The translations under genes and the position numbers were made by a program. Below the pieces are notes generated by a model. That model was not told where the DNA came from. It saw only the letters and a list, made by a program, of their open reading frames with translations, and ran no database searches. A stretch of 64,000 nt of DNA, taken from positions 83,437 through 147,436 of the forward strand of contig NZ_WKJZ01000005.1 of assembly GCF_009763245.1 (NCBI RefSeq), written 5' to 3'. This DNA is from Pseudomonas xionganensis. GTDB lineage: Bacteria > Pseudomonadota > Gammaproteobacteria > Pseudomonadales > Pseudomonadaceae. Positions within the stretch are counted from its first letter, which is position 1. Each line of letters opens with the position of its first letter. Shown here in pieces: positions 33,734 to 44,501 of this stretch.

Positions 33734-36352
33734 TCAGGGCGCGCTGCGACGCAGGCTGAGAATGGCCTCGGTACGGCTGGAGACCTGGAGCTTGGCGTAG
33801 ATGTTCTTCAGGTGCCATTTGGTGGTGGACAGGGCGATCCCGGTGCGATCGCTGATCTGGCTGTTGGACAACCCCGCCAGCAGGCATTCGAGCACCTCCA
33901 TTTCGCGCTCGGTCAACGGTTCGGTCTCCAGCACCCGCCCCTCGGCCAACTCGGTCTGCCTCTGCAGAAACTCGCCATAGAGCTGCCGGTAACGCTCAGG
34001 CAGGGTCAGCAGCCCGGCCTCGGCCAGACGCAGGATTCCGGCGGCAAAGCCTGGCGCTTCATCAAACACCGAACGGTTGATATTGACGATGCCGTAGGCC
34101 TCCACCAGACGGCTGAGGCCGCTCAACTGCCGCGCCGGATTCTGCCCGGTGGCGGCCAGTACCAACTGATTGGCCTCGATGACCAGCAAGCGCGCACGCA
34201 TCTCGCTGCGGCGCAGCGCCCCGGCCACCACCTGCAGAATCTGCTCGGCCTGGGCCAGGGCACCCTGCCCGCGCAGCCAGTAGACGCAGGCCAGCCCCTC
34301 GCGCTCCCAGCACTCGTCGTAAGTGCGGCTGCGCGCCCAGTCACCGGCCTGCAGACGCTGCCGCAGCCCATGCTGCTGAGCCAGATGCTCCATCAAAGCC
34401 GTCTTGCCCTCCAGAAAGGCCTGGCGCATGGACTCCTGAATCACCTGGCTGACAAACCGACGGTAATTGCCCAGCTGCAGAATGCAGCTCAACTGCTCAA
34501 GCAGGCGCGTGGCGCGCGCACCTTGCTGACGGCGATAGAGCAAGCGCGACAGGGTGATATGCACGGTGGCGATGGCTTCGGTGGCCGAGGACGAGTTGAC
34601 CAGGGTCATCAGCTCCTCGCACAGCTGCTGGGCGTCACTCAACTGATTCTGTTCATAGAGCACCACCACCATGGCGGTGGCACGGTTGATCCAGGCCGGC
34701 TCGCTTTTAGCGGTGCCGGCGTAGTCGCTGCAGACCTGCTTGCGTGCCTGAGGTGCATGGCCGGCATTGCGCTGGGCCAGGGCGATAATCAGGTCGGCGT
34801 AGCTTTCCAGAAACCGCTGCCCACACTGGGCCAGCAACTGTTTGGCCTCGCAGGCACAACGCAGCGCCTGTTGCAGACGCGCGGCCAGCAGGTGCTGGTA
34901 GGCGAGCACCGCCAGGGTCGAGGCACGGATTTCCAGATCCTGCCCAGGTTCGAGCAGATCGGGCCAACTGTCCGGGGCAACAAAGTCCTTGTCCTGCTCG
35001 AACAGCCCCAGCAGCAGATCAAGAAACTGCCGGGTGGCCGACGCCAGTGGCGGCGCAGCGTTTGCCGGCGCCGGTGCATCGAGCAACTCCAGATAGTAGT
35101 GAGCCTGATGAAAGCGCCGTGACAGCGCCAGGGCGGCGACCAGCCAACCCAGCAAGCGTGGGCGCAGACGCAATGCATCATCGGCCAGGCCTTCCAGCCG
35201 GCGCAGAATGTCGGCGAACTGGCCGCTGCGCACCCAGGCCGCACAGCTGTGTTCCAGCATTTCCAGCCACAGATTGTGCTCAGTGCAACCCCGGGCATGC
35301 TGCAGGGCCTGTTCGTACTCACCCCGCCCCAGACAGTACTCGGCCGCTCGCCGGCGCAGGTTATCCAGGCGGGCGTATTCCTCGATCAACAGGCGGCGAC
35401 CGAGAAAGTCCTGCAGCAGTGCATGGAAGCGATAACAGCCCGGACGGTTCTCCACTGGAAGCAGGAACAGTTGGCGCTCGGCCAGCTCTTCAAGCAACAG
35501 GGCCGAGCCTCGGCGCTGCAGCACATGGTCACAGAGGTCGCCATCGAAGCGCTCGAACATCGCGCAACACAGCAAAAAGCTGCGCAGCGCTGGAGATAGC
35601 TGACGCAGTACCACATGGGCGAAGTAATCGACGATTTCCGGTTGACTGCCATTGAAGCGTTCCAGGGCGCAGGTACCGAAACGGGCATAAGCCAACAGAG
35701 CGATCTTGACCCCAGCCACCCAGCCTTCGGTCATCTGCAACAGGCTGGCGACATAGTCCTGGCTCAGCGCCTGGCCGCCCAGATGGACGTTGAGCCGCTG
35801 GATCTGCTCGGCGCACAGGCGCAGATCCTGCTGGCCGATGCACAGCAGGCGATTGTCCAGCTGCAGGCGCGTCAGGCTGAAGCCTGGCTGCTTGCGACTG
35901 GCCAGGATCAGCCGGATATGGCTCGGCAGCCGCTCCAGTAGACCGGCCAGCACCTCAAGGATCAGCGGCTCATCGATGCACTGGAAATCATCCAGCACGA
36001 TATAGAGCGGCTGCTGGAGACTGGCCAGCGCCTCCAGCAGCTGTTCACCCAGTTGCTCGCCAGCCACGGCGCCCACAGGGTTGAACCAGGACGTATCGAA
36101 CGCACCGAACTGCCGGCGGATGCGTTCACCCAGGCGGCGAAAGAAGCACAACGCCTGATTGTCGGCCGCCTGCAGCGGATAGTGGACCACGGCATGGGGG
36201 CAGGCAGCACGCCAGTGGTCGAGCAGGGTCGATTTGCCCGAACCCGCCGGAGCCAGCAACAGCGTCAGGGCATAACGCTCGCTGCATGCGAGCAGATCCA
36301 CCAGCTCCTGCCGTAGCAGGCCCTGGGCGAGCGGCGATGGAGAAAAGTCCAT
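33734..36352 (-). CDS. MalT-type LuxR family transcriptional regulator (STAND ATPase)
   Basis: An 872-residue regulator read from ATG 36352; the frame continues to a TTG at 36394. Walker A APAGSGKST is at 34-42 and Walker B LYIVLDDFQCID follows at about 115-126. A winged-helix region and a long helical repeat region (about 320-800), rich in Leu and Ala like TPR sensors, come next. The C-terminal LuxR HTH contains LTEREMEVLECLLAGLSNSQ and LSTTKWHLKNIYAKL. Such proteins are switched by a small inducer and ATP. It lies directly upstream of, and on the same strand as, the alpha-dioxygenase gene (117 bp apart), so it may control that gene, which is an inference. Confidence 0.88.
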   Translation of the reverse strand: MDFSPSPLAQGLLRQELVDLLACSERYALTLLLAPAGSGKSTLLDHWRAACPHAVVHYPLQAADNQALCFFRRLGERIRRQFGAFDTSWFNPVGAVAGEQLGEQLLEALASLQQPLYIVLDDFQCIDEPLILEVLAGLLERLPSHIRLILASRKQPGFSLTRLQLDNRLLCIGQQDLRLCAEQIQRLNVHLGGQALSQDYVASLLQMTEGWVAGVKIALLAYARFGTCALERFNGSQPEIVDYFAHVVLRQLSPALRSFLLCCAMFERFDGDLCDHVLQRRGSALLLEELAERQLFLLPVENRPGCYRFHALLQDFLGRRLLIEEYARLDNLRRRAAEYCLGRGEYEQALQHARGCTEHNLWLEMLEHSCAAWVRSGQFADILRRLEGLADDALRLRPRLLGWLVAALALSRRFHQAHYYLELLDAPAPANAAPPLASATRQFLDLLLGLFEQDKDFVAPDSWPDLLEPGQDLEIRASTLAVLAYQHLLAARLQQALRCACEAKQLLAQCGQRFLESYADLIIALAQRNAGHAPQARKQVCSDYAGTAKSEPAWINRATAMVVVLYEQNQLSDAQQLCEELMTLVNSSSATEAIATVHITLSRLLYRRQQGARATRLLEQLSCILQLGNYRRFVSQVIQESMRQAFLEGKTALMEHLAQQHGLRQRLQAGDWARSRTYDECWEREGLACVYWLRGQGALAQAEQILQVVAGALRRSEMRARLLVIEANQLVLAATGQNPARQLSGLSRLVEAYGIVNINRSVFDEAPGFAAGILRLAEAGLLTLPERYRQLYGEFLQRQTELAEGRVLETEPLTEREMEVLECLLAGLSNSQISDRTGIALSTTKWHLKNIYAKLQVSSRTEAILSLRRSAP

Positions 36353-36460
36353 GGGCAGGCATCCGGTTTGGGCATGTGTTGTTGTTTTGCGCAACAGCCC
36401 TATGCGCTGGCCTGGATGCTAGCGCGGCGGATTCCTGGAGTTTTGCAGTGGATCATGTTT

Positions 36461-36493
36461 TGCCGGTGCCCAATCTAAGGTTGGGCACCGGCA
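36461..36493. repeat. inverted repeat downstream of metZ
   Basis: A perfect 13-bp stem TGCCGGTGCCCAA/TTGGGCACCGGCA with loop TCTAAGG starts 20 bases past the metZ stop. On the minus strand it is followed by AAACATG, not by T, so it is not a standard terminator in the metZ direction. It could stabilise the mRNA end or act with Rho. Confidence 0.6.
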
Positions 36494-36513
36494 GCAGTTG
36501 AACGAGCAGACGT

Positions 36514-37725
36514 TTAGAGCGCAGCCAGACCCCGGGCCAGATCAGCCTGCAGATCGGCCACGTCTTCAAGCCCCACCGCCAGACGGATCAGGTTGTCGCG
36601 GATGCCGGCATTGGCCCGCCCGGCCGGCGACAGGCGCCCGTGGGAAGTGGTAGCCGGGTGGGCGATGGTGGTCTTGGTATCACCCAGGTTGGTGGTGATG
36701 GAGATCACCCGGGTGGCGTCGATAAAGCGCCAGGCCGCCTCCTTGCCGCCCTTGACCTCGAAGCTGACCACAGCACCGAAGGCACTCTGCTGCCGCTTGG
36801 CCAGTTCATGCTGCGGGTGACTGGGCAAACCGGCGTAATAGACCTGCTCCACACCTGGCTGCTGTTGCAGCCACAGGGCCAGTTGCAGGGCGCTGGCGCA
36901 ATGGGCCTGCATGCGCACACGCAGGGTTTCCAGGCCCTTGAGGAAGATCCAGGCATTGAAGGGGCTCAAAGTCGGGCCTGCGGTGCGCAGAAAGCCCACC
37001 ACTTCCTTCATCTGCTCGGCACGCCCGGCCAGTACGCCGCCCATGCTGCGACCCTGACCGTCGATAAACTTGGTGGCCGAATGCATGACGATATCGGCAC
37101 CGAGTTTGATCGGCTGCTGCAAAGCCGGGGTACAGAAGCAGTTGTCCACCGCCAGCAACGCGCCACGACTGTGGGCAATCTCGGCCAGGGCGGCGATATC
37201 CACCAGCTCGGCCAGCGGGTTGGAAGGCGACTCGACAAACAGCAGCTTGGTGTTGGGCTTGAAGGCGGCGGCCCAGGCATCCAGATCGGCCAGGGGCACA
37301 TAGTCGACCTCGACGCCGAAGCGCTTGAGGTACTTCTCGAACAGGCTGATGGTGGAGCCGAACACGCTGCGCGACACCAGCACATGGTCACCGCCGCTGC
37401 ACAGGCTCATCACCAGGGCCAGGATGGCCGCCATGCCCGAAGAGGTTGCCACCGCCTGCTCGGCCCCTTCCAGGGCGGCGATACGCTCCTCGAAGGCGCG
37501 CACCGTGGGGTTGGTGTAACGGGAGTAGACGTTGCCCGGCGCTTCGCCGGCAAAACGCGCGGCGGCATCGGCGGCACTGCGGAAGACATAGCTGGAGGTC
37601 GGGTAGATCGCTTCGCTGTGCTCGGCTTCCGGTGAACGATGCTGGCCTGCACGCACCGCCAGGGTATCGAAGCCCGCACCATCCAGCTCGCTATCCAGGC
37701 GGCCAGCATCCCATTCCAGTGTCAT
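36514..37725 (-). CDS. metZ: O-succinylhomoserine sulfhydrylase
   Basis: A 403-residue PLP enzyme of the Cys/Met metabolism family that makes homocysteine from O-succinylhomoserine and sulfide. The PLP Lys is K219 in HSATKFIDGQGR; SRYTNPT at about 68-74 and TSSGMAA at 94-100 bind the cofactor and substrate. The length and the start (MTLEWDAGRLDSELDG) fit Pseudomonas MetZ. ATG 37725 has GAGG upstream. It lies downstream of purF behind a terminator and has its usual neighbour purF, although the type II secretion genes that normally adjoin it are 5 kb away here. Confidence 0.95.
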   Translation of the reverse strand: MTLEWDAGRLDSELDGAGFDTLAVRAGQHRSPEAEHSEAIYPTSSYVFRSAADAAARFAGEAPGNVYSRYTNPTVRAFEERIAALEGAEQAVATSSGMAAILALVMSLCSGGDHVLVSRSVFGSTISLFEKYLKRFGVEVDYVPLADLDAWAAAFKPNTKLLFVESPSNPLAELVDIAALAEIAHSRGALLAVDNCFCTPALQQPIKLGADIVMHSATKFIDGQGRSMGGVLAGRAEQMKEVVGFLRTAGPTLSPFNAWIFLKGLETLRVRMQAHCASALQLALWLQQQPGVEQVYYAGLPSHPQHELAKRQQSAFGAVVSFEVKGGKEAAWRFIDATRVISITTNLGDTKTTIAHPATTSHGRLSPAGRANAGIRDNLIRLAVGLEDVADLQADLARGLAAL

Positions 37726-37740
37726 ATCGCTACCTCAAGA

Positions 37741-37766
37741 AAAATATCCCGGGTTGCACCCGGGAT
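37741..37766 (-). terminator. Rho-independent terminator of the purF operon
   Basis: A 9-bp GC-rich stem ATCCCGGGT-tgc-ACCCGGGAT is followed on the minus strand by ATTTTTC. It lies about 68 bp past the purF stop and just before the metZ ribosome site, so metZ needs a promoter of its own or read-through. Confidence 0.75.
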
Positions 37767-37833
37767 TGGCGCCTTGTACGGCGTACGCCAAGCGCGCTGG
37801 CAACAGGCAGGGCCACACCCTGCCCGCCCACAC

Positions 37834-39342
<1,509 letters not shown>

Positions 39343-39400
39343 GTGACGCAACCTCTAGTCAATAAAACAGAAAAATCCTGACGGGCAAACCCGTCGTACC

Positions 39401-39949
39401 TCAGGGCAGTTTAGGCCCCGAGAGCACTTCGTTGAACGGTAATTGCGGGGCAGTGCCGCTGCCCAGCCACTGGCTGGACAGGCCGAGAATCAGATTCTTC
39501 GACCAGTCGGCCACCAGCAGAAAATGCGGCAGCAGCTGTGACTCGCGCCACCAGATGTCCTCCTGAACCGGCGCCAGGCTGATCAGACCGACCAGCACCA
39601 CCACCAGCAAACCGCCGCGAGCCGCACCGAATACCATGCCCAGCAGGCGGTCGGTGCCGGACAGGCCGGTGGCCTTGACCAGCTCCCCGATCAGATAGTT
39701 GACCAGCGCCCCAACCATCAGGGTGACCACAAACAACAAGGCACAGGCGGCGATGATGCGTACCGAGGGGGTTTCGATATAACCGGCCAGATGCTGCGCC
39801 AAGGCACCGCCAAACAGCCAGGCGACCACGCCGGCGACGATCCAGGTGAGCAGCGACAGGGCTTCCTTGACGAAACCTCGACTCAGACTGATCAGACTTG
39901 AGATGGCGACAATGGCGATAATCGCCCAATCGACCCAGGTGAATGCCAC
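39401..39949 (-). CDS. cvpA: CvpA family inner-membrane protein
   Basis: A 182-residue protein with four membrane helices: WAIIAIVAISSLISL, LLTWIVAGVVAWLFGG, IIAACALLFVVTLMVGALV and LLVVVLVGLISLA. The motif DRLLGMVFGAARGGL between helices 3 and 4 is the CvpA signature. E. coli CvpA is needed for colicin V production, and the gene lies upstream of purF in many gammaproteobacteria, as here. The start is GTG 39949. Confidence 0.94.
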   Translation of the reverse strand: MAFTWVDWAIIAIVAISSLISLSRGFVKEALSLLTWIVAGVVAWLFGGALAQHLAGYIETPSVRIIAACALLFVVTLMVGALVNYLIGELVKATGLSGTDRLLGMVFGAARGGLLVVVLVGLISLAPVQEDIWWRESQLLPHFLLVADWSKNLILGLSSQWLGSGTAPQLPFNEVLSGPKLP

Positions 39950-40018
39950 GATACGGTTACCGACGGAAAAGGCGCTGCATTTTAGCAGAGCCCTCCCCCA
40001 CAGGTAAGCAAAGCTTTA

Positions 40019-40585
40019 TCAGCCCGGCTCGGGCTGAAAGCGCACGACAAAACCATTGAGCTTGTGCTGACGATTGAGCTGGTCACGCACCCGATCCGCT
40101 TCGTTGCGCTCGATCAGAGGACCGACAAACACCCGATTCATGCCATCCACACTGCGGATATAGGCGTTATAACCCTGACTGCGCAGGGTCTTCTGCAAGG
40201 TTTCGGCGCCAGTACGACTGGACAGGCTGGCCAGCTGTACCGACCAGCTGATAGGCAGGCCATTACCATCCAGACGCTTGCTCGGCGAACTGGCAGGCGG
40301 AGCCGGCGTGGCCACCACTGGCGCCGCACTGGCAACCGGCTGGACAGGCTCAACGGCGGGCTCGGCAGGTTCAGGCTCGTCGAATACCTGCGGCTCGGGC
40401 ACGATCACCGGCTGCGGCTCGGCCACAGGTGCAGTCGGCGCAATCGGCATCGCCGGCGCATCGACCACCACGGCTGGCGTCTCGTCCTGGCGGGAGAACA
40501 ACATCGGCAGAAAAATCACCGCCAAGGCCAACAATACCAGCGCACCCACCATGCGCTGCTTCAATCCTTTATCCAGCAAAGCCAT
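40019..40585 (-). CDS. dedD: SPOR domain protein (DedD-like)
   Basis: A 188-residue cell-division-associated protein. The start is ATG 40585 (MALLDKGLKQRMVGALVLLA). One membrane helix covers about 12-27, a Pro/Ala/Glu-rich linker covers about 30-105, and a C-terminal SPOR domain begins at WSVQLASLSSRTGAE and includes VFVGPLIERNEADRV. SPOR domains bind denuded peptidoglycan at the septum. The 5' end overlaps the folC 3' end by 17 bases. The order folC-dedD-cvpA-purF is the classic one. Confidence 0.92.
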   Translation of the reverse strand: MALLDKGLKQRMVGALVLLALAVIFLPMLFSRQDETPAVVVDAPAMPIAPTAPVAEPQPVIVPEPQVFDEPEPAEPAVEPVQPVASAAPVVATPAPPASSPSKRLDGNGLPISWSVQLASLSSRTGAETLQKTLRSQGYNAYIRSVDGMNRVFVGPLIERNEADRVRDQLNRQHKLNGFVVRFQPEPG

Positions 40586-41876
40586 CCTGCAGCTCCCCAT
40601 GGGTCTGGCGGGCCAGCCAATCCAGGGCCTCAGCCACGCAATAGAATGATCCGAACAGCAGTATTTCATCCCCGCTCTGTGCCTTTGCACACTGGGCCTG
40701 CAGCGCCGTCAGCACATTGGCATGGGCCGAAACAGTGGCACCGGCGTTGTGCAGACAGGCTTGCAGCTCGGCCACTGGCCGGCTACGCGGTGTCGGTAGG
40801 GGAGCCACCGCCCAATCGGCAACCTCGCCCAACAGCGGCGCGACCACCCCGGCTAGTTCCTTGTCGGCAAGCAAACCGAATACCGCCAGACGCCTGCCTG
40901 CCAAGGGTCGCATCGCCAGGCGCTGAGCCAGGTACTCGGCAGCATGGGGATTATGCCCAACATCGAGCAGCAGGGTGAGGGACTTGCCCTGCCATTGCAA
41001 GGTGCGCCGATCCAGACGCCCGGTCACACGGGTCCCGGCAAGCGCCTGGGCCAGGATCTCGGCCTGCCAGGGCAAGCCGGTCAGGGCGTAGGCCTGCAGG
41101 GCCAGGGCGGCGTTTTCCATGGGCAGATCCAGCAGCGGCAGCTGACTCAATTGCAGCACCTCGCCCCGCTCATTCAGGCCAAACCAGGACCAGTGCTGAT
41201 CCTCGACACTCAGGTCATAGTCGCGCCCACGCAGGAAGAACGGTGCATCCAGCAGGGCCACCTGATCCAGCAGCGGCTGCGGCGGATCCAAGTCGCCACA
41301 CAGTGCCGGCTTGCCGGCGCGGAAGATACCGGCCTTTTCGAATGCCACCGACTCGCGGCTATCGCCCAGCCAGTCGGCATGGTCGATACCGATGCTGGTG
41401 ACCAGGGCAATATCGGCATCGATCAGGTTGACCGCATCCAGGCGCCCGCCCAACCCCACTTCCAGCACCAGGGCATCCAGGCCGGCACGCCGGAACAGCC
41501 AGAAGGCGGCCAGGGTACCCATTTCGAAATAGGTCAGGGAAATATCGCCGCGGGCCGCCTCGACTGCAGCAAAGGCCTCGCACAGGGCTTCATCGTCGGC
41601 CTGAACGCCGCAGATCTGCACCCGTTCGTTGTAACGCAGCAGGTGCGGCGAGCTGTAGACCCCAACCCGCAAGCCCTGCGCCTGCAGCAGGGCAGCCAGA
41701 AAAGCACAGGTCGATCCCTTGCCGTTGGTGCCGGTGACGGTAATCACCCGCGGGGCCAGAAGCCCCAGATTCAGGCGCTCCAGCACCGCCCGGCAACGCT
41801 CCAGCCCCATATCGATGGCACTGGGATGCAGTTGCTCCAGGTAGCTCAGCCACTGGGCAAGGGAACGTTCGGTCAT
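40569..41876 (-). CDS. folC: bifunctional dihydrofolate synthase / folylpolyglutamate synthase
   Basis: A 435-residue Mur-ligase-family ATPase that adds glutamate to dihydropteroate and folates. The P-loop TGTNGKGST is at 48-56, followed by YSSPHLLRYNERVQI, TYFEMGTLAAFWLF, EVGLGGRLDAVN and the C-terminal domain motif LDVGHNPHA. All match FolC. The start overlaps the accD stop by four bases (ATGA). Confidence 0.96.
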   Translation of the reverse strand: MTERSLAQWLSYLEQLHPSAIDMGLERCRAVLERLNLGLLAPRVITVTGTNGKGSTCAFLAALLQAQGLRVGVYSSPHLLRYNERVQICGVQADDEALCEAFAAVEAARGDISLTYFEMGTLAAFWLFRRAGLDALVLEVGLGGRLDAVNLIDADIALVTSIGIDHADWLGDSRESVAFEKAGIFRAGKPALCGDLDPPQPLLDQVALLDAPFFLRGRDYDLSVEDQHWSWFGLNERGEVLQLSQLPLLDLPMENAALALQAYALTGLPWQAEILAQALAGTRVTGRLDRRTLQWQGKSLTLLLDVGHNPHAAEYLAQRLAMRPLAGRRLAVFGLLADKELAGVVAPLLGEVADWAVAPLPTPRSRPVAELQACLHNAGATVSAHANVLTALQAQCAKAQSGDEILLFGSFYCVAEALDWLARQTHGELQDGFAG

Positions 41877-42757
41877 GCCGTGGCCGGTAGCGCGGCAGGC
41901 GATGGCAGCCCCATCAGCTGTGCCAGCAGACGAGCCAGGCGCGGACGCAGTTCGGCACGGTGAATGATCATGTCGATGGCGCCATGCTCCAGCAGGAACT
42001 CACTGCGCTGGAAGCCTTCCGGCAGTTTCTCGCGCACGGTCTGCTCGATCACCCGCGGCCCGGCAAAGCCGATCAACGCACGCGGCTCGGCGACAATCAC
42101 ATCACCGAGCATGGCCAGGCTGGCCGACACGCCGCCGTAGACCGGATCGGTCAGCACCGAGATAAAGGGAATACCCTCTTCACGCAGACGCGCCAGCACG
42201 GCCGAAGTCTTGGCCATCTGCATCAGGGAAATCAGCGCTTCCTGCATACGCGCACCACCGGAGGCGGAGAAACACACCAGCGGGCAACGCTTGTCCAGCG
42301 CGACATTGGCGGCCTGAACGAAACGCTCACCAACGATGGCGCCCATGGAGCCACCCATAAAGGAGAACTCGAAGGCACAGGTCACCACTGGCATACCTTC
42401 CAGAGTACCGGCGATGGCAATCAGGGCATCCTTTTCGCCGGTCTGCTTCTGCGCAGCCGCCAGACGATCCTTGTACTTCTTGCCGTCACGGAACTTCAGA
42501 CGGTCGACTGGTTCCAGATCGGCGCCGATTTCCTCGCGCCCCTCGCTATCGAGGAACAGATCCAGGCGCGAGCGGGCATCGATGCGCATGTGGTGGTTGC
42601 ACTTGGGGCAGACATCCAGGGTCTTCTCCAGCTCGGGCTTGTACAGCACTGCATCGCAGGACGGACACTTGTGCCACAGCCCTTCCGGCACCGAACTCTT
42701 CTTGACCTCGGATCGCATGATCGATGGGATCAGTTTATCTACCAACCAGTTACTCAT
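41873..42757 (-). CDS. accD: acetyl-CoA carboxylase carboxyltransferase subunit beta
   Basis: A 294-residue subunit that, with AccA, makes malonyl-CoA for fatty-acid synthesis. The start is ATG 42757 (MSNWLVDKLIPSIM) with GGAG upstream. A zinc ribbon has Cys31, Cys34, Cys50 and Cys53. The carboxyltransferase core has SFMGGSMG, CFSASGGARMQEAL and LTDPVYGGVSAS, which shape the acetyl-CoA pocket. The coupling to folC by an ATGA overlap is typical for this cluster. Confidence 0.97.
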   Translation of the reverse strand: MSNWLVDKLIPSIMRSEVKKSSVPEGLWHKCPSCDAVLYKPELEKTLDVCPKCNHHMRIDARSRLDLFLDSEGREEIGADLEPVDRLKFRDGKKYKDRLAAAQKQTGEKDALIAIAGTLEGMPVVTCAFEFSFMGGSMGAIVGERFVQAANVALDKRCPLVCFSASGGARMQEALISLMQMAKTSAVLARLREEGIPFISVLTDPVYGGVSASLAMLGDVIVAEPRALIGFAGPRVIEQTVREKLPEGFQRSEFLLEHGAIDMIIHRAELRPRLARLLAQLMGLPSPAALPATA

Positions 42758-42954
42758 GCTCAGCATCTCCAAGCTATGGGGCCAGACCGGCCAAGGGCGC
42801 GAGGCACCTGGCCTGTCCAGGCAAATTCAGGGAATCAGTCCGACCGGGCGCAAATCATGCAACTTATGCAGCCAACAGCGTCGTGACATGCCTGCAGTGT
42901 TTATCCAACCGCTGCAACAGGGGTATGGACGGCCTGGTCTCGAATGCCGTCACA

Positions 42955-43629
42955 TCAACTGCCCGCCTGCTTTACCGCCTGCATGAAGCCATAAATCTTT
43001 TGCGCATCCTTGATGCCCTTGGCTGCTTCCACGCCGCCACTGACATCAACCCCATAGGGGCGTACCTGCGCGATTGCGGCCGCGACATTATCGGCGGTCA
43101 GGCCACCGGCCAGAATGATCGGCTTACTTGCCGCCTGCGGCACCAGGGACCAGTCGAATGCCTCGCCGGTGCCTCCCGGCACACCAGGCACAAAAGTGTC
43201 CAGCAGCACACCGCGGGCACCATCATAAGCGTCGATCTGCGCGCCTACATCATCCCCCGGTTTGACCCGCAGCGCCTTGATATAGGGCTTGCGCCAGCCA
43301 TCACAGTAGGTGGGCGCCTCATCACCATGGAACTGCAACAGATCCAGGGGCACAGCATCGAGGATTTCACCCAACTCACAAGGGCTGGCGTCAACAAACA
43401 ACCCCACGCTGGTCACAAAAGGCGGCAAGGCAGCGACTATGGCGCGAGCCTGCTGCACCGTTACCGCCCGCGGACTCTTGGCATAGAACACCAGACCAAT
43501 GGCGTCAGCGCCAGCTGCCGCGGCGAGCAATGCGTCTTCTATGCGGGTAATACCACAGATCTTGCTGCGAACGCCTGACAAAGGTACGGCCTCACTGGGG
43601 TGCATTGCGTTCGATGGTAGCAAAGGCAT
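42955..43629 (-). CDS. trpF: phosphoribosylanthranilate isomerase
   Basis: A 224-residue TIM-barrel enzyme of tryptophan synthesis. The catalytic Cys is in SKICGITR (about residue 25), followed by DAIGLVFYAKSPRAV, QFHGDE, LLDTFVPGVPGGTG with the catalytic Asp, and ILAGGL and GVDVSGGVE at the phosphate site. The first ATG at 43629 lies two bases past the truA stop; an ATG eight codons later (43605) is possible, since the first 20 residues are not conserved. It is on its own here, separate from other trp genes, as in other pseudomonads. Confidence 0.95.
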   Translation of the reverse strand: MPLLPSNAMHPSEAVPLSGVRSKICGITRIEDALLAAAAGADAIGLVFYAKSPRAVTVQQARAIVAALPPFVTSVGLFVDASPCELGEILDAVPLDLLQFHGDEAPTYCDGWRKPYIKALRVKPGDDVGAQIDAYDGARGVLLDTFVPGVPGGTGEAFDWSLVPQAASKPIILAGGLTADNVAAAIAQVRPYGVDVSGGVEAAKGIKDAQKIYGFMQAVKQAGS

Positions 43630-43631
43630 TT

Positions 43632-44498
43632 TCAGGCGTCAGCCGCCACGTCCGGCAGACCGGAAAGAAAATGCGGCCCCAGATAACGCTTGGGCAAATC
43701 AAACTCTTCCGGATAATCGACCTGCACCAGATACAACCCATAGGGGTGCGCGGTCACCCCACCCTCGCGACGGATGCGGGTTTCCAGCACTTCCCGCGCC
43801 CACTCAACCGGCCGCTCGCCGGCGCCGATGGTCATCAGCACCCCGGCAAGGTTGCGCACCATATGGTGCAGGAAGGCATTGGCGCGGATATCCAGCACGA
43901 TAAAGCGGCCGTGCTGCAGCAGCTCCAAGTGGTGCACGGTTTTCACCGGCGACTTGGCCTGGCACTGGCGGGCGCGAAAGGCGCTGAAGTCATGGGTACC
44001 GAGAAACACCTTGGCCGCCTCGCGCATGCGCTCGATATCCAGCGGGCGGTGATTCCAGGTCACCTCTTCAGCCATATGGGCCGGGCGAATCTGGTCGTTA
44101 TAGATCACATAGCGGTAACGCCGGGCCATGGCGCAGAAGCGCGCATCGAAATGCGCCGGCATCAGCTTGGCCCAGGTGACGCTGATATCAGCCGGCAGAT
44201 TCATATTGGCGCCCATGACCCAGGCGTGCATAGAGCGCTCCACGGGCGTGCTGAAATGCACCACCTGACCACTGGCATGCACCAGCGCATCGGTGCGCCC
44301 GGCGCAACTGAGGACGATAGGCGCGCCACCCGCCACCTTGGACAGGGCCCTCTCCAGAGATTCCTGAATGGAAGGCACGCCCGCCCGCTGCCGCTGAAAG
44401 CCACGATAACGGGAACCCTTGTACTCAACCCCGAGGGCCACCTTGAAAACGCCAACGGCAGCCGAATCGGCTGCCGCTGCAATTACACCATCAGACAT
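43632..44498 (-). CDS. truA: tRNA pseudouridine(38-40) synthase
   Basis: A 288-residue pseudouridine synthase acting on the anticodon arm. The catalytic Asp is D70 in CAGRTDALVHASGQVVHF. Other signatures are EYKGSRYRGFQRQ near the N-terminus, RRYRYVIYN and FLHHMVRNLAGVL near the C-terminus. The start is three bases past the fimV stop, so it is probably expressed from the fimV transcript. Confidence 0.96.
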   Translation of the reverse strand: MSDGVIAAAADSAAVGVFKVALGVEYKGSRYRGFQRQRAGVPSIQESLERALSKVAGGAPIVLSCAGRTDALVHASGQVVHFSTPVERSMHAWVMGANMNLPADISVTWAKLMPAHFDARFCAMARRYRYVIYNDQIRPAHMAEEVTWNHRPLDIERMREAAKVFLGTHDFSAFRARQCQAKSPVKTVHHLELLQHGRFIVLDIRANAFLHHMVRNLAGVLMTIGAGERPVEWAREVLETRIRREGGVTAHPYGLYLVQVDYPEEFDLPKRYLGPHFLSGLPDVAADA

Positions 44499-44501
44499 TT
44501 A

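Noticed and set aside
36461..36493. The hairpin after metZ as a standard Rho-independent terminator
   Set aside because: The stem is perfect, but A instead of T follows it in the direction of metZ, so it is listed only as an inverted repeat.
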